Counted from the first letter of the stretch, positions 17,565 through 28,017 are shown. The stretch: DNA of 64,000 bases from Phenylobacterium aquaticum (GCA_947378305.1 CANCJJ010000003.1:123818-187817), one strand, 5' to 3'. Translations and numbers: made by a program. Notes: a model not told the origin generated them from the letters alone.

Positions 17565-18899
17565 ATGCATCAGGCATCACGCCTATTGGCCACGGCAATC
17601 GTGGCTTCCGGTATAGCCTTAGGTTTTTCAGTTAGTCCTGCTGCGGCGAAGGCCAAGGCACCCGCTGCGGCTCCAGTTTCGCCGGAAGCCCTTGGCTTTG
17701 ATTCTCAGCGCCTGAAGGTGCTGGATTCGGCCATGGCACAGGTTGTGGCCGATGGCCGTGTGGCCGGCATGACCACCCTTCTGGCGCGTCATGGCAAGGT
17801 TGTTCAGTTCAAGACCTACGGCAAAAAGGACCTAGCCACCGGTGCCAACATGGACAAGGACACCATTGTCCGGATCTATTCCATGACGAAGCCCCTCACC
17901 GGTGTGGCCATGATGATCCTGTTCGAGCAGGGCAAGTGGCACCTGGACGATCCCGTCACGCGGTTCGTGCCGGAGTTCAAGAACCTTCGCGTCATGACCG
18001 GCCTGGATGACAAGGGCAACATGATCACCGTGCCTGCGGACCGCGCTCCCACCATGCGGGAAATCATGAGCCACACAGCGGGCTTTGGTTATGGCCTGGG
18101 CGACAAGCACCCCGTCGACAAGATGTTCCGGGAGCGCAAGGTCCTGGCCGCGAATGGTCTCCAGGATATGGTGACCCGGGTTGCCGACATTCCGCTGATG
18201 TTCCAGCCCGGAACCCAGTGGTCCTATTCCGTCTCTGTCGATATCCAGGGTTATATCGTTGAGAAAATCACCGGCCAAAAGCTTGGTGACTTCATGGCAG
18301 CCAATATTTTCAAGCCGCTCAAGATGAACGATACGGCGTTTTTTACGGGGCCTGAAAAGGCGTCCCGACTGTCAAGTCTGTATGTCGGCATGCCCAAGAC
18401 CGGAAAGCTCGTTGTGCCCAACGACCTGTTTGGTGCCAGCCCGCCGGATTATACCAAGGCTCCGAATATGGAGTCGGGCGGTGGCGGTCTGGTGTCCACC
18501 ACGGCGGACTATGGTCGCTTTGCCCAGATGATGCTGAACAAGGGCGAGTTGGATGGCGCTCGCATACTGTCTCCAGCGAGCATCGAGTTGATGGGAACCA
18601 ATGTGATTCCAAAGAGTGTCCTGGTGACTTCCAACGGCACAAATGGCTCGCGGTTCAATGAAGCCGTCGGTTTCGGCCTCGACTTTATGGTCGATAAAGA
18701 TCCGCGGGCCATGGGGAGCCTCGAGGGCAAGGGCACAATCAGCTGGGGTGGTGCCGCTGGCACCTGGTTCTGGATCGATCCGACGAATGATCTCTATTTC
18801 GTCGGTATGGTCCAGCGTTTGGGCGGAACAGGTGGCGATGACCTGGGGACTCAGGCGCGGACACTTACCTATCAGGCCCTGACCCACCCGGAAAAGTAG
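17565..18899 (+). CDS. Secreted serine beta-lactamase-like hydrolase / family VIII esterase
   Basis: A 444-residue exported protein. The signal peptide runs to about residue 28 (ATAIVASGIALGFSVSPAAA, AxA site). The beta-lactamase-related domain has the SxxK motif SMTK (106-109), the catalytic Tyr221 in WSYSVSVDIQG, and WGGAAG (394-399) in place of the KTG box. The Y-S-x-x-x-D and WGG forms resemble family VIII carboxylesterases more than class C beta-lactamases, so an ester, or cell-wall or small-molecule amide, is the likelier substrate. AGGGGGA precedes the ATG by seven bases. A short palindrome and AT-rich block lie upstream. Confidence 0.88.
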   Translation: MHQASRLLATAIVASGIALGFSVSPAAAKAKAPAAAPVSPEALGFDSQRLKVLDSAMAQVVADGRVAGMTTLLARHGKVVQFKTYGKKDLATGANMDKDTIVRIYSMTKPLTGVAMMILFEQGKWHLDDPVTRFVPEFKNLRVMTGLDDKGNMITVPADRAPTMREIMSHTAGFGYGLGDKHPVDKMFRERKVLAANGLQDMVTRVADIPLMFQPGTQWSYSVSVDIQGYIVEKITGQKLGDFMAANIFKPLKMNDTAFFTGPEKASRLSSLYVGMPKTGKLVVPNDLFGASPPDYTKAPNMESGGGGLVSTTADYGRFAQMMLNKGELDGARILSPASIELMGTNVIPKSVLVTSNGTNGSRFNEAVGFGLDFMVDKDPRAMGSLEGKGTISWGGAAGTWFWIDPTNDLYFVGMVQRLGGTGGDDLGTQARTLTYQALTHPEK

Positions 18900-18918
18900 G
18901 GCTCTAGTTTGCATTCAA

Positions 18919-18949
18919 GGGGGCGGGGAACCTTGACTTTCCTGCCCCC
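18919..18949 (+). terminator. Strong GC-rich hairpin between the beta-lactamase-like gene and aspS
   Basis: GGGGGCGGGGAA pairs with TTTCCTGCCCCC over 12 bp (two G-U pairs) around a 7-base loop, starting 20 bases after the upstream stop. There is no T-run directly after it; TTTTT appears only about 25 bases later. It may terminate the upstream gene or be part of the aspS leader. Confidence 0.45.
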
Positions 18950-18997
18950 CCATGCGCCCTTCCGCGCCTAGTTTTTCGGAACCCTGGCGAACCTCTC

Positions 18998-20776
18998 ATG
19001 CATGCTTATCGCACTCATACCTGTGGTGCCCTGCGCGCCGGGCACACTGGCCAGACCGTTCGGTTGTCGGGCTGGATCCACCGCAAACGTGACCATGGCG
19101 GCCTGGTCTTTGTGGACCTGCGCGACCATTACGGCCTGACCCAGCTCGTCCTGGCCCCCGGCACCCCCGGTTTTGACCTGGTGGAGCGCCTGCGGGCGGA
19201 GAGTGTCATTCGGGTAGACGGTGAGGTGGTTGCGCGCTCTACCGAGACCGTTAATCCCAATCTGGCGACCGGCGAGGTCGAGATCCGGGTTGCCCGTGTG
19301 GACGTGCTGTCCGAGGCGGCGGAGCTGCCTCTGCCGGTCTTTGGCGAGCCTGATTACCCGGAAGAGCTAAGGTTGAAGCACCGCTATCTCGACCTGCGGC
19401 GCGAGACCCTGCACCGGAACATTGTTTTGCGCTCAAGGGTGATCCACTCGATCCGCAACAGGATGATCGATCAGGGGTTTCTGGAATACCAGACCCCCAT
19501 TTTGACAGCCTCCTCGCCTGAAGGGGCGCGCGACTTCCTGGTGCCGTCGCGGATGCATCCTAACAAGTTCTACGCGCTTCCCCAGGCCCCGCAGCAGTTC
19601 AAGCAGTTGCTCATGGTCTCGGGCTTTGACCGTTATTTCCAGATCGCGCCGTGCTTCCGCGACGAGGACCTGCGGGCAGACCGGAGCCTGGAGTTCTACC
19701 AGCTTGACGTTGAAATGAGCTTTGTCACCCAGGACGACGTTTTCGCTGCGATTGAGCCGGTGATGCATGGGGTCTTCGAGGAGTTCTCAGGCGGCAAGGC
19801 GGTGACGCCCTATCCCTTCCCGCGTATTCCCTATCGGGACTCCATGGCCAAATACGGGTCTGACAAACCGGACCTGCGTAACCCGCTCGTCATGCAGGAT
19901 GTTTCCGAGCATTTCCGGGGCGGCGGCTTTGGCGTCTTCGCCCGCATGCTGGAGTCTCCCAAGAGCGCAATCTGGGCCATACCGGCTCCTGGAGGCGGAA
20001 GCCGCGCCTTCTGTGACAAGCTGAACAGCTGGGCTCAGTCCGAAGGGCAGCCTGGCCTGGGCTATATCTTCTGGCGGGAAGGTGAAGAGGGCGGGGCAGG
20101 ACCCATTGCCAAGAATATTGGCGTGGAGCGGACCGATGCCATTCGCGACCAGCTCGGCCTCAAGGTCGGGGATGCGGCCTTCTTCGTCGGTGGCGATCCC
20201 AAGTCCTTTACGAAATTCGCAGGGTCGGCCCGGACCAAGGTCGGCACCGACCTGAACCTGGTTGATGAAGACCGCTTCGAATTTGCCTGGATCGTCGACT
20301 TCCCCTTGTTCGAGATGAACGAGGAGTCCAAACATGTCGACTTCTCGCATAATCCTTTCTCTATGCCCCAGGGTGAGCTGGAAGCCCTGATGACCAAGGA
20401 CCCGCTGGACATACTGGCCTTCCAATATGACATCGTCTGCAATGGGTATGAACTGTGTTCTGGCGCAGTTCGGAACCACAGGCCTGATGTCATGCTGAAG
20501 GCCTTTGAAATTGCTGGTTACGGGCCTGAGGTGGTCGAGGAACAGTTCGGCGGGATGCTGAATGCCTTCCGTCACGGGGCACCGCCTCATGGTGGTCTGG
20601 CCCCCGGAATTGACCGGATTGTCATGCTGCTCGCTGGTCAGACGGCGATCCGGGAGGTCATTGCCTTCCCCCTCAACCAACAGGGTCAGGATCTGCTGAT
20701 GAATGCCCCTTCAGAGGTCGAGGACAAGCAGTTGAAAGAACTGCACATTCGGCTTGCGCCCCAGATCAAGCTCTGA
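18998..20776 (+). CDS. aspS: Aspartyl-tRNA synthetase
   Basis: Charges tRNA-Asp (and, in the non-discriminating form, tRNA-Asn) with aspartate. The 592-residue class II enzyme has an N-terminal anticodon-binding OB fold ([19 protein letters not shown]), motif 2 [14 protein letters not shown], an inserted GAD domain, and motif 3 [17 protein letters not shown]. Whether it is non-discriminating cannot be settled here because gatCAB and asnS are not in view. A strong hairpin lies in the 98-base leader. Confidence 0.97.
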   Translation: MHAYRTHTCGALRAGHTGQTVRLSGWIHRKRDHGGLVFVDLRDHYGLTQLVLAPGTPGFDLVERLRAESVIRVDGEVVARSTETVNPNLATGEVEIRVARVDVLSEAAELPLPVFGEPDYPEELRLKHRYLDLRRETLHRNIVLRSRVIHSIRNRMIDQGFLEYQTPILTASSPEGARDFLVPSRMHPNKFYALPQAPQQFKQLLMVSGFDRYFQIAPCFRDEDLRADRSLEFYQLDVEMSFVTQDDVFAAIEPVMHGVFEEFSGGKAVTPYPFPRIPYRDSMAKYGSDKPDLRNPLVMQDVSEHFRGGGFGVFARMLESPKSAIWAIPAPGGGSRAFCDKLNSWAQSEGQPGLGYIFWREGEEGGAGPIAKNIGVERTDAIRDQLGLKVGDAAFFVGGDPKSFTKFAGSARTKVGTDLNLVDEDRFEFAWIVDFPLFEMNEESKHVDFSHNPFSMPQGELEALMTKDPLDILAFQYDIVCNGYELCSGAVRNHRPDVMLKAFEIAGYGPEVVEEQFGGMLNAFRHGAPPHGGLAPGIDRIVMLLAGQTAIREVIAFPLNQQGQDLLMNAPSEVEDKQLKELHIRLAPQIKL

Positions 20777-20803
20777 CCTGACGAGTGAGCCGGGGGTGAG
20801 CCT

Positions 20804-21124
20804 ATGTCGCTGCGGTTACCGCAAGGCCTAGCTGGACCGATTACCAGCCGGCAGGCCGCGCTCGATAACGTTGAGACCGAGATCCTCGCGGAAACCGCCT
20901 CGGCCCTCGGGCGGGCTGGAAAGAAGGCGGCAGAGGCCTTGTATCGGCTTGATGATCCGGCGGCCCTGGCGGAGACCGGTCGTGAGGCCCTGCTTCGGGC
21001 GGCTGCCGATGCCGTTTGGGCCTTCTTTATCCAAAGAGAATCCTGCGGGCAGAGAGACCATCGCCAGCATATTCAAGAGATGAAGATTCCGCGGGCAGTT
21101 CTGATCCGGATGGGCGCTCGCTAG
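20804..21124 (+). CDS. Small conserved alphaproteobacterial protein, DUF6665-like
   Basis: A 106-residue soluble protein (MSLRLPQGLAGPITSRQAAL) with an Ala-rich helical middle (DPAALAETGREALLRAAADA) and an aromatic FFIQRESCGQRDHR segment. No catalytic motif or membrane segment is visible. I think it belongs to DUF6665, a small family of unknown function, but this is from memory and unverified. A GGGGG-type ribosome binding site precedes the ATG. It follows aspS by 27 bases and is probably co-transcribed. Its stop lies 13 bases from that of the convergent NrdJ-like gene. Confidence 0.65.
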   Translation: MSLRLPQGLAGPITSRQAALDNVETEILAETASALGRAGKKAAEALYRLDDPAALAETGREALLRAAADAVWAFFIQRESCGQRDHRQHIQEMKIPRAVLIRMGAR

Positions 21125-21137
21125 GCCGCGCCTGGAG

Positions 21138-23648
21138 TTAGCCCGTCTGATCGTCCCCGATGGAGCCTGCGCGCACGCCGCACGTCTCGCAGATTAGGCT
21201 CGTTCCCTTGGTGACAACCGCAACATCGCCGCAGGCTGCGCAAACCTCGGCGGCCCTGGACCCAAAACCGCTCTTGCGGCCATTGGCGAAGGGCAGGAAG
21301 ACAAGATTGTCCGGTGCCGCCCCTCTGGAAAATCCCCGGGAGATGAATTTGGACGCGGGCTGAAGCTCAGGGGGCATGTCGGGCTCTCCGTCTGCGGCAC
21401 CGCGTCCCAGTCCGTCGGCATTCAGCTCGCCGTCGGCATTGGCCAGTTCATCACGGCCAAGATAGGAAATGCCGAGTTCGCGGAAAATGTAATCGAGGAT
21501 TGAGGTCGCCGAACGTACTGAGTCATTGCCTGTCACCTGGCCCGCAGGTTCAAAGCGCGTAAAGACAAAGGCGTCGACGAATTCCTCCAGCGGAACGCCG
21601 TATTGCAGGCCGATCGAGATGCCGATGGCAAAATTGTTCATCAGCGAGCGGAAGGCGGCCCCTTCCTTGTGCATGTCGATGAAGATCTCACCGAGCTCGC
21701 CATCGTCGTATTCGCCCGTATGGATATAGACCTTGTGGCCCCCGACTGCCGCCTTCTGGATATAGCCCTTTCGCCGATCCGGCAGTTTGCGCCGGGTGCG
21801 GTCACGTTCGACAATTTTCTCGACAATCCGCTCTGCGGCGGGTGGCGGCGAGGCCGTGCGAGGCTCTGCCGTTGCGCTGTCGGCCTTGGGGCTCGGAATT
21901 TCAAGGGTCAGCCAGGCAGGAGGCGCGGCGCGTCGGATACGAAGCGCCGAGATGCCGGCCTCATGCGCGTCCTTGATCAGGGCCGCGGTGTCGCGGGGCG
22001 TTGTCGCCCAGGCGAGGTCGATTTCTGCCGGACCTGAGATCGATTGGTGCTCTTCCAGGGCCTTGTGCATGGCCAACCGGGCCTGATGCGTAACCTGCTC
22101 TGCCAGAGTGAAAACCGCCTGCTGTTCCGGAGCCAGGAAGGGTGCGGTATCCAGCCCGTGACGCCCGAAAACCTGCGCCTCAACGGCTGCGACTTCATCG
22201 GAGGTGAACCCCAGCCGGGCGGGAAGGTCGAGCCCGGAGTCACCCAGTTCGGAATCTTCAAGCCCAAGGACATCGACCAGAAACCCCGGGTCAATGGATG
22301 TCGTCGAAAGCGCATCCCCCAGTCGTGTCGCAAAGGGCAGGGTCGTTTCTACCGCCAAGAGTTCATGCTCGGTAAAGCCCATGGATTGAAGGCGTGCATG
22401 GTCAATCGGTGCGGCATCTACCAGGGACCGGCTCCCAAGGGCATGGAGCCGGGCGAGCGCCGGAACAATTCCAAGACGCGCAAGGCCAAGCAGAGCCGCT
22501 TCTGAGAGTACCGAGGTGGTTATGCCGTCGTCCGTCTCAGCAAGGGTTACAGGTCCTTCAGACGGCGTCAGGCTGCAGGACGATGCGCCGACCCGTAGGG
22601 CGAGTTCTGGATCTTCAAAAAAGCAGATGTCTCCGTCAAACCCGGGGACTTCCGAAAGTTCAGCATGTGCCTGACCGACCAGTGTGCCTGCGGCTTGGCG
22701 CGCCGCATCGCTGTCATAGGCCAGGCCCTGAGCCATCAGCCAGTCGCCAAACCCTGCAAGGGTCACGATCGCTGGAAGTCCTCCTGCGGCCTGAGCTGTC
22801 GCAGCAAGGCGTAGGCAGGATCCAAAAGCCGGCGCATCAAATCCATCCCGCCTGGCAAAGGCCATGAGATTGACCGCTATCCTGACAGCCTGGCCTCGGG
22901 TCTGAAGCCGATCTGCGGCCTTGGAGGAAAAGGCGAGGGTTGTTCCGTTAAATTCCCAGGCGAGGCCTGCAATGGCCTCCAAAATGGGCACGTTGACGAC
23001 ACTTTCGACGACCACCAGCGTCTGACTCGACGCGCCGTCAATCTCGGGAAGGTCTAAAGCCCAATGGTCTTCGCCAGCCTGGGCCAGGCTGATCGCATCC
23101 AGGATAACTGAATCTTCAATCCCCAATTGCCGCGCCATGTCGCAGGCGCGCGCAAGTGCGAGGTTTGATCCGGGATGGCCGCAGGCTGCAGCATCTCCAT
23201 TACAGCGGAGAACGGCGTCCATGACGGCCTGGAGGCGGCGTCCAACTTCAAGGGTGGCCCTGTGGGCGCTAGCCTCGCCCCGCTTGCGGGCCCTGTGGGT
23301 GGCCAACTGATCCAGGCTGTCCTGAGCCTGGGTTTGAATTGAGGTCAGGATTTGATCTTGCCGGGGCTGTGCCATGGCCAACTGGCCCATCAGCATGGCG
23401 GTCCCGAGGTCGACCGCGAAGGCACTGGTCTGCGCCGGTGTGTCGAAGAGATTTCGCGTCCCTGCCTGTTGGGCAAGTGCGCAGGCAAAGGCCTCTATAG
23501 CTGCAGGAATGTTCGCCTGACCCTTCGACCAGTCGAACCAGGCTTCTACCCGCGCGTCACTCCAGGTTACGGGGGCCAGGACAGAGAGGTCTGCGCCTGC
23601 CAGGTCAAGGTTTCTGGCCTCAGTTTTGATCGCCTGGTTCTGCAGCAT
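21138..23648 (-). CDS. TSCPD-domain protein: class II ribonucleotide reductase (NrdJ) paralogue with degenerate N-terminal half
   Basis: An 836-residue protein. Residues about 620-735 are almost a textbook NrdJ C-terminal (TSCPD) segment: [78 protein letters not shown]. The tail has an RGF-RG region and a CxxC...CxxC zinc ribbon (803-823), as in NrdJ, but lacks the final cysteine of the usual CDTCG...GCS end. The first ~600 residues are helical and Ala-rich. They show only faint reductase echoes ([29 protein letters not shown], about 301-314), with no NPC-type finger loop and no evident catalytic cysteine triad. Start chosen at ATG 23648 with AGGAG five bases upstream. Function is unknown; ordinary reductase activity looks unlikely. 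Confidence 0.8.
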   Translation of the reverse strand: MLQNQAIKTEARNLDLAGADLSVLAPVTWSDARVEAWFDWSKGQANIPAAIEAFACALAQQAGTRNLFDTPAQTSAFAVDLGTAMLMGQLAMAQPRQDQILTSIQTQAQDSLDQLATHRARKRGEASAHRATLEVGRRLQAVMDAVLRCNGDAAACGHPGSNLALARACDMARQLGIEDSVILDAISLAQAGEDHWALDLPEIDGASSQTLVVVESVVNVPILEAIAGLAWEFNGTTLAFSSKAADRLQTRGQAVRIAVNLMAFARRDGFDAPAFGSCLRLAATAQAAGGLPAIVTLAGFGDWLMAQGLAYDSDAARQAAGTLVGQAHAELSEVPGFDGDICFFEDPELALRVGASSCSLTPSEGPVTLAETDDGITTSVLSEAALLGLARLGIVPALARLHALGSRSLVDAAPIDHARLQSMGFTEHELLAVETTLPFATRLGDALSTTSIDPGFLVDVLGLEDSELGDSGLDLPARLGFTSDEVAAVEAQVFGRHGLDTAPFLAPEQQAVFTLAEQVTHQARLAMHKALEEHQSISGPAEIDLAWATTPRDTAALIKDAHEAGISALRIRRAAPPAWLTLEIPSPKADSATAEPRTASPPPAAERIVEKIVERDRTRRKLPDRRKGYIQKAAVGGHKVYIHTGEYDDGELGEIFIDMHKEGAAFRSLMNNFAIGISIGLQYGVPLEEFVDAFVFTRFEPAGQVTGNDSVRSATSILDYIFRELGISYLGRDELANADGELNADGLGRGAADGEPDMPPELQPASKFISRGFSRGAAPDNLVFLPFANGRKSGFGSRAAEVCAACGDVAVVTKGTSLICETCGVRAGSIGDDQTG

Positions 23649-23802
23649 TTGGACTCCTGGGCGGACGTTAGGATGGCCTGCGGGGGGCTGCAATAGATGT
23701 TGCGTGTTCAGCAGCGACTATCCCCAACATGTTGCGTTTCTTGTGCCGCTGGACGGTGAGGCAGGAGGCACCTATAGTCCGGCGCACTAGCAAACCATTC
23801 GG

Positions 23803-24210
23803 ATGTGCAACAGCGTGCTCAGAGCAATTTTTACATGGTGGAACGGTGCCACAATCGGGGCCGGTTTTCACATCAAGCGACGCGGTATCCTGATTGGCAC
23901 CGATGACACGGGAAACCGCTATTACGAGGCGCGGGATACGTCGGATTCCTATGACGGTCGCAAGCGTCGCTGGGTGATCTACAAGGGATATCCTGAAGCC
24001 TCCAAGGTGCCCGCCGAATGGCATGGCTGGCTGCATCACACATTTGACCTTCCCCCAACGATAGAGCCGTTGAAGCGCCAGTCCTGGGAAAAGGATCATC
24101 AGCCCAATTTGACCGGGACCGTTCATGCCTGGCGTCCAAAGGGCGCAATTGCCCGCGGCGGCGAGCGTCAAAAGGCAGCGGGCGATTACGAGGCGTGGCG
24201 ACCAGAGTAG
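23803..24210 (+). CDS. NADH:ubiquinone oxidoreductase accessory subunit, NDUFA12 family
   Basis: Homologue of the mitochondrial complex I subunit NDUFA12 (B17.2), found in alphaproteobacteria. It is 135 residues long. Recognisable stretches are IFTWWNGATIG, GTDDTGNRYYEARD, RRWVIYKGYPEASKVPAEWH and the closing GDYEAWRPE. It is a peripheral accessory subunit acting at the inner membrane. It is followed four bases later by the DUF2155 gene, the usual neighbour in this group. The main nuo operon is not in this window. Confidence 0.93.
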   Translation: MCNSVLRAIFTWWNGATIGAGFHIKRRGILIGTDDTGNRYYEARDTSDSYDGRKRRWVIYKGYPEASKVPAEWHGWLHHTFDLPPTIEPLKRQSWEKDHQPNLTGTVHAWRPKGAIARGGERQKAAGDYEAWRPE

Positions 24211-24214
24211 GGCC

Positions 24215-24823
24215 ATGCTCAAGGGCACCTTCCGAAGCGGAATTTTAGTTACGGGGGGCCTGCTTGTCGCATTCCTTGCCCAGGCACAACCTGCGCCCGG
24301 GACATCTGGCGCGGTAAGCTCTCCCCCTCAAAAAGTCGATGAGGAGGCCCCGCCGGTTGTGGTTGCGGCTCCTGCGCCTGTCTTGGCCCCTGCCGTGCCT
24401 GCAACGGAGGTTGCTCCGGCGATCCCACCGGAAAAGCAGGTGGTGCAAAAGCCGGTGGAGAGCACGGAAGGTCGCCCCCGCTTCAATCGTGCCGTCCTTC
24501 AGGCGCTTGATAAGGTCACCGCAGAGACCTTTAAATTCGAAGTCCCGGTGGGCAGTCCGATCCGTTACAAGACCCTCGTGGTCACCGTGAAGGCATGTGA
24601 GCATTCCGCGGCCGATGAACCCGAAGAAGACTCGGTGGCTTATCTGAAGGTCGATTCCCAGCCAAAGGCTGTGCCGGGCAAACCGGCCTTGCCGTCCAGG
24701 CAGGTCTTCCGGGGCTGGATGTATGCGTCCTCTCCGGCGATCAACCCGCTACAGCACCCCGTCTATGACATATGGTTGATCAGTTGCAGGACCGATGCAC
24801 CGCTTAGGCCCGCCGTTCCTTGA
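24215..24823 (+). CDS. DUF2155 domain exported protein
   Basis: A 202-residue protein with an N-terminal signal peptide (ILVTGGLLVAFLAQAQ) and a Pro/Ala/Val-rich linker. The C-terminal DUF2155 domain runs from RAVLQALDKVTAETFKFEVP to FRGWMYASSPAINPLQHPVY and a final WLISC. The two conserved cysteines (VKACEHS and LISC) could form a disulfide. Start taken at ATG 24215, four bases after the NDUFA12 gene. Its 3' end overlaps the convergent aat gene by 61 bp. The function is unknown. Confidence 0.9.
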   Translation: MLKGTFRSGILVTGGLLVAFLAQAQPAPGTSGAVSSPPQKVDEEAPPVVVAAPAPVLAPAVPATEVAPAIPPEKQVVQKPVESTEGRPRFNRAVLQALDKVTAETFKFEVPVGSPIRYKTLVVTVKACEHSAADEPEEDSVAYLKVDSQPKAVPGKPALPSRQVFRGWMYASSPAINPLQHPVYDIWLISCRTDAPLRPAVP

Positions 24824-25407
24824 AACCGGGCGGTGCCCTTGAGGGCTTCGGCAAGGCGATGACGATAGGCTACCCGCGGGATTTCCTGCACCCCGAATTG
24901 TTCGAGGTGGGCATTGGTAAACTGGGTGTCCAGGAGGACGAAGCCATCCTTGATCAGGCCTGCGACCAAATGAACCAGGGCGATCTTTGACGCGTCCGTC
25001 TGGCGGGAAAACATGCTCTCGCCAAAAAAAGCCCGGCCAAGGGAGACGCCATACAGGCCACCGATCAGTTGGCCACCTTCCCAACATTCCACGGAATGGG
25101 CATGTCCGAGCTTGTGAAGCTTCACATAGGCCCGCTCAATGGGCCGATTGATCCAGGTGGCATCTACCCCGGGCCTGAAACCCGCGCATCCTAGCATCAC
25201 GTCGTGAAATGCCGTGTCGATCCGGATTTCGAAGGGCTCAGCCCGTACTGTCCGGGCCAGCCGTCGGGGTATATGAAACCTGTCTAGAGGAATTATTCCC
25301 CTTAGATCCGGATTTACCCAGTAGACCACGTCGTCGTCCCGGTCATCCGACATTGGGAAAAGGCCTGTGGAATAGGCCTTCAGCAGATCCTCGGGCAGTA
25401 ATTCCAT
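24763..25407 (-). CDS. aat: Leucyl/phenylalanyl-tRNA-protein transferase
   Basis: Adds Leu or Phe to N-terminal Lys/Arg of proteins, marking them for ClpAP in the N-degron pathway. The 214-residue protein has LLKAYSTGLFPMSDDRDDD near the start, then HSVECWEGGQLIGGLYGVSL and RAFFGESMFSR, and LLDTQFTNAHLEQFGVQEI. These are all diagnostic. It lies immediately downstream of accC on the same strand (17 bases). Its last 61 bp lie inside the convergent DUF2155 gene. Confidence 0.96.
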   Translation of the reverse strand: MELLPEDLLKAYSTGLFPMSDDRDDDVVYWVNPDLRGIIPLDRFHIPRRLARTVRAEPFEIRIDTAFHDVMLGCAGFRPGVDATWINRPIERAYVKLHKLGHAHSVECWEGGQLIGGLYGVSLGRAFFGESMFSRQTDASKIALVHLVAGLIKDGFVLLDTQFTNAHLEQFGVQEIPRVAYRHRLAEALKGTARFQGTAGLSGASVLQLINHMS

Positions 25408-25424
25408 TGCGGGCCGTTAGCCGA

Positions 25425-26765
25425 TCAGGAGTCCTTCAACCAGCGCTCCAGCCAGTGAATATCGTACTCGCCGCGCTTGAAGTCATCCTCCAGCAGGAGG
25501 TCCTGGAAGAGGGGAATGGTGGTTTCGACACCGCCGACGACCATTTCACCCAGGCAGCGGTTGAGACGCGCCAGGCATTCTTCCCGGTCCCGGCCATGGA
25601 CGATCAGCTTGCCGATCAGGCTGTCGTAATAAGGCGGGATGGTATAGCCCGCGTAGATGGCGCTATCGAGGCGCACACCCAGCCCACCCGGGGCATGAAA
25701 GTCTGTGACCAGCCCGGGAGAGGGTACGAAGGTCCGGGCGTTTTCCGCATTAATTCGGCATTCGATCGCATGGCCTTCGAACATGATGTCTTCCTGCCGG
25801 AAGGAGAGGGGAAGTCCGGCCGCGATCCGAATTTGCTCGCGGACCAGGTCAATGTCCGTGATGGCCTCGGTGACAGGATGTTCGACCTGTAGCCGGGTAT
25901 TCATCTCGATGAAGAAGAACTCACCCTTTTCGTACAGGAACTCGATCGTACCCACGCCCAGATAGCCAATCGCCTTGACGGCATCCACGACGACCTTGCC
26001 GATCTTGGCGCGCTCTGCGGGCGTGATGATGGGGGAGGGGGCTTCTTCAAGCACCTTCTGGTGTCGACGCTGGAGTGAGCAGTCCCGTTCTCCCAGGTGG
26101 CAGACATTGCCGAAGGAGTCCGCAATGACCTGGATCTCAATATGGCGGGGGGTTTGAAGGTACCGCTCCATATAGACCGCGTCGTCGCCGAAGGCTGCGC
26201 GGGCCTCAGCCCGGGCGGTTGAGACGGCCTCAGCGAGATCGTCCTCGGTCTGAGCCACCTTCATACCACGACCGCCGCCGCCAGCAGCGGCCTTGATCAG
26301 GACGGGAAAGCCGATTTCCCGGGCGGCCTCAAAGGCCTCTTCTTCAGTTGTGATGGCCCCCGCAGAGCCAGGAACGACCGGAATCCCAGCCGACTTCACG
26401 GCCTGTTTTGCGGTGATCTTGTCACCCATCATGGTGATGTGTTCAGGGCGAGGACCAATGAAGGTATAGCCGTGCGCGCCGACGATTTCCGCGAACCGGG
26501 CATTCTCGGACAGAAAACCATAGCCAGGATGAATGGCCTGGGCTCCGGTGATTTCTGCTGCGGCAATAATGGCCGGAATGTTCAGATAGCTTTTTGAGGC
26601 TGAAGCCGGACCGATACAGACACTTTCGTCGGCCAGTCGGACCCACATGGCACCCGCATCGGCCTCGGAATGGACGGCGACGGTCGATATGCCCATTTCC
26701 TTGCAGGCCCTGTGGACCCGCAGGGCAATTTCGCCGCGATTGGCGATGAGGATCTTGTCGAACAT
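25425..26765 (-). CDS. accC: Biotin carboxylase subunit of acetyl-CoA carboxylase
   Basis: Carboxylates the biotin of AccB using ATP and bicarbonate, the first half-reaction of fatty acid synthesis. It has the ATP-grasp fold with the family start [17 protein letters not shown], the glycine-rich [12 protein letters not shown] loop, and the biotin/bicarbonate region [14 protein letters not shown]. Start chosen at ATG 26765, giving 446 residues; an in-frame upstream start adds 17 residues not seen in AccC. It lies four bases after the accB stop, a tight accB-accC operon. Confidence 0.97.
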   Translation of the reverse strand: MFDKILIANRGEIALRVHRACKEMGISTVAVHSEADAGAMWVRLADESVCIGPASASKSYLNIPAIIAAAEITGAQAIHPGYGFLSENARFAEIVGAHGYTFIGPRPEHITMMGDKITAKQAVKSAGIPVVPGSAGAITTEEEAFEAAREIGFPVLIKAAAGGGGRGMKVAQTEDDLAEAVSTARAEARAAFGDDAVYMERYLQTPRHIEIQVIADSFGNVCHLGERDCSLQRRHQKVLEEAPSPIITPAERAKIGKVVVDAVKAIGYLGVGTIEFLYEKGEFFFIEMNTRLQVEHPVTEAITDIDLVREQIRIAAGLPLSFRQEDIMFEGHAIECRINAENARTFVPSPGLVTDFHAPGGLGVRLDSAIYAGYTIPPYYDSLIGKLIVHGRDREECLARLNRCLGEMVVGGVETTIPLFQDLLLEDDFKRGEYDIHWLERWLKDS

Positions 26766-26769
26766 GATC

Positions 26770-27258
26770 CTACTCGATGACCACGAGGGGCTCGCCAAAT
26801 TCAACCGGTTGGCCATCCTTGACCAGGATTTCGAGGATCTTGCCGGCCCGCGTTGCGGGGATCGGGTTCATGGTCTTCATGGCCTCGACAATCATCAAGG
26901 TCTGGCCTTCCGCCACTGTATCTCCGACTTTCACGAATGCCGGTGAGTCAGGCTGGGGTTGAAGATAGATGGTCCCGACCATGGGGGATTTAATCGCATC
27001 GCCATGTGCTGGCTTGGCGGCGGCAACTCCCGAAGCCGGGTCGCTGGTGGATGTTGGGGCGGCGGCGAGAGGGGCTGGGTGTTGCGGTGCGGTGGCGTAC
27101 TGGACTGTTGCTGCCGTCAGGGTCCGGGCAACCCGAATCTTCAGGCCCTCATGCTCAACCTCGATCTCGGTGAGGCCGGTGTCATTGAGGATTCCCGCCA
27201 GTTTGCGAACCAGACGTGTGTCAATAACGTCAGTGTTGGCGTGGGGAGTGCTGCTCAT
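26770..27258 (-). CDS. accB: Biotin carboxyl carrier protein of acetyl-CoA carboxylase
   Basis: Carries the biotin arm between biotin carboxylase and carboxyltransferase. The 162-residue protein has an N-terminal helical region, a flexible Ala/Pro linker ([18 protein letters not shown]) and a biotinyl domain with the attachment motif VEAMKTMN (Lys128). It is followed by accC after four bases and preceded by aroQ 30 bases upstream on the same strand, so aroQ-accB-accC-aat is a likely transcription unit. Confidence 0.97.
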   Translation of the reverse strand: MSSTPHANTDVIDTRLVRKLAGILNDTGLTEIEVEHEGLKIRVARTLTAATVQYATAPQHPAPLAAAPTSTSDPASGVAAAKPAHGDAIKSPMVGTIYLQPQPDSPAFVKVGDTVAEGQTLMIVEAMKTMNPIPATRAGKILEILVKDGQPVEFGEPLVVIE

Positions 27259-27288
27259 TGAAGTATCCCTTGTGGCTTGTCGCGGAGG

Positions 27289-27726
27289 TTAGGCGGAAAG
27301 GACCGCAGCGGCCTCGACGGCCAGTTCATAGCTCTTTGCCCCAAAGCCGGAAACGAGTCCGGCGGCAACGTGGGACACATAGGTGTGATGGCGGAAGGAT
27401 TCGCGCGCCGCTGGATTGGACAGGTGGCATTCAACCACGGGGATATCCAGGGCCTTCAGGGCGTCCAGCAAGCCGATCGATGTGTGACCATAGGCGGCGG
27501 GGTTTATCACCACGGCGCAGGCCTCGGTCCGGGCCTCCTGGACCCAGGTAATCAGCTCACCCTCGTGATTGGTCTGCCGGAACACGACTGTGCAACCCGC
27601 TAAAGCCGCGCGCCGCTCACAGAGGCCTTGGATGTCCGCCAGGGTATCCTTGCCGTAGATGTCGGGTTCCCGCACGCCAAGTAGATTGAGGTTCGGGCCG
27701 TTCAGGACGTAGATCGGTTTCCGCAT
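27289..27726 (-). CDS. aroQ: 3-dehydroquinate dehydratase, type II
   Basis: Dehydrates 3-dehydroquinate in the shikimate pathway. The type II family start is clear ([20 protein letters not shown]), with the catalytic Tyr in [14 protein letters not shown] and [16 protein letters not shown] follow. Start chosen at ATG 27726 ([12 protein letters not shown]), giving 145 residues; a longer reading adds a 25-residue leader without family similarity. It is divergent from thiS and upstream of accB. Confidence 0.96.
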   Translation of the reverse strand: MRKPIYVLNGPNLNLLGVREPDIYGKDTLADIQGLCERRAALAGCTVVFRQTNHEGELITWVQEARTEACAVVINPAAYGHTSIGLLDALKALDIPVVECHLSNPAARESFRHHTYVSHVAAGLVSGFGAKSYELAVEAAAVLSA

Positions 27727-27815
27727 TCGGCTCCACCGTCGATTCATCTGTCTTGTAACGTTCAGCGACGGGGGTAACAAGCATCGGCACGAAGCAAACA
27801 TGGTGCGAGTCGGGA

Positions 27816-28016
27816 ATGCAGTTGATTTTGAACGGCGAACAACGGGAATTTTCGGGGGTTGTTACCCTCGCTGACCTTGTTTCCCAACTGGGGCTGGACC
27901 CGCGTAAGGTCGCCGTTGAGCGGAATCTGGAGATCGTGCCACGTTCAAGCTATAGGACAACCGCACTGGCCGGGGACGATCGGCTGGAGATCGTACATTT
28001 TATAGGCGGCGGGTGA
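27816..28016 (+). CDS. thiS: Sulfur carrier protein ThiS
   Basis: Small ubiquitin-like carrier that delivers sulfur, as a C-terminal thiocarboxylate, to thiazole synthesis. The 66-residue length is typical, and the sequence starts [12 protein letters not shown] and ends in IGGG with the required C-terminal Gly-Gly. It is followed one base later by thiG. No thiF, thiO, thiC or thiE is adjacent and no TPP riboswitch consensus is visible upstream. Confidence 0.92.
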   Translation: MQLILNGEQREFSGVVTLADLVSQLGLDPRKVAVERNLEIVPRSSYRTTALAGDDRLEIVHFIGGG

Positions 28017-28017
28017 G

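Noticed and set aside
27727..27815. TPP riboswitch upstream of thiS
   Set aside because: The gap is only about 90 bases and shared with aroQ; the CUGAGA and related thi-box elements are not present.
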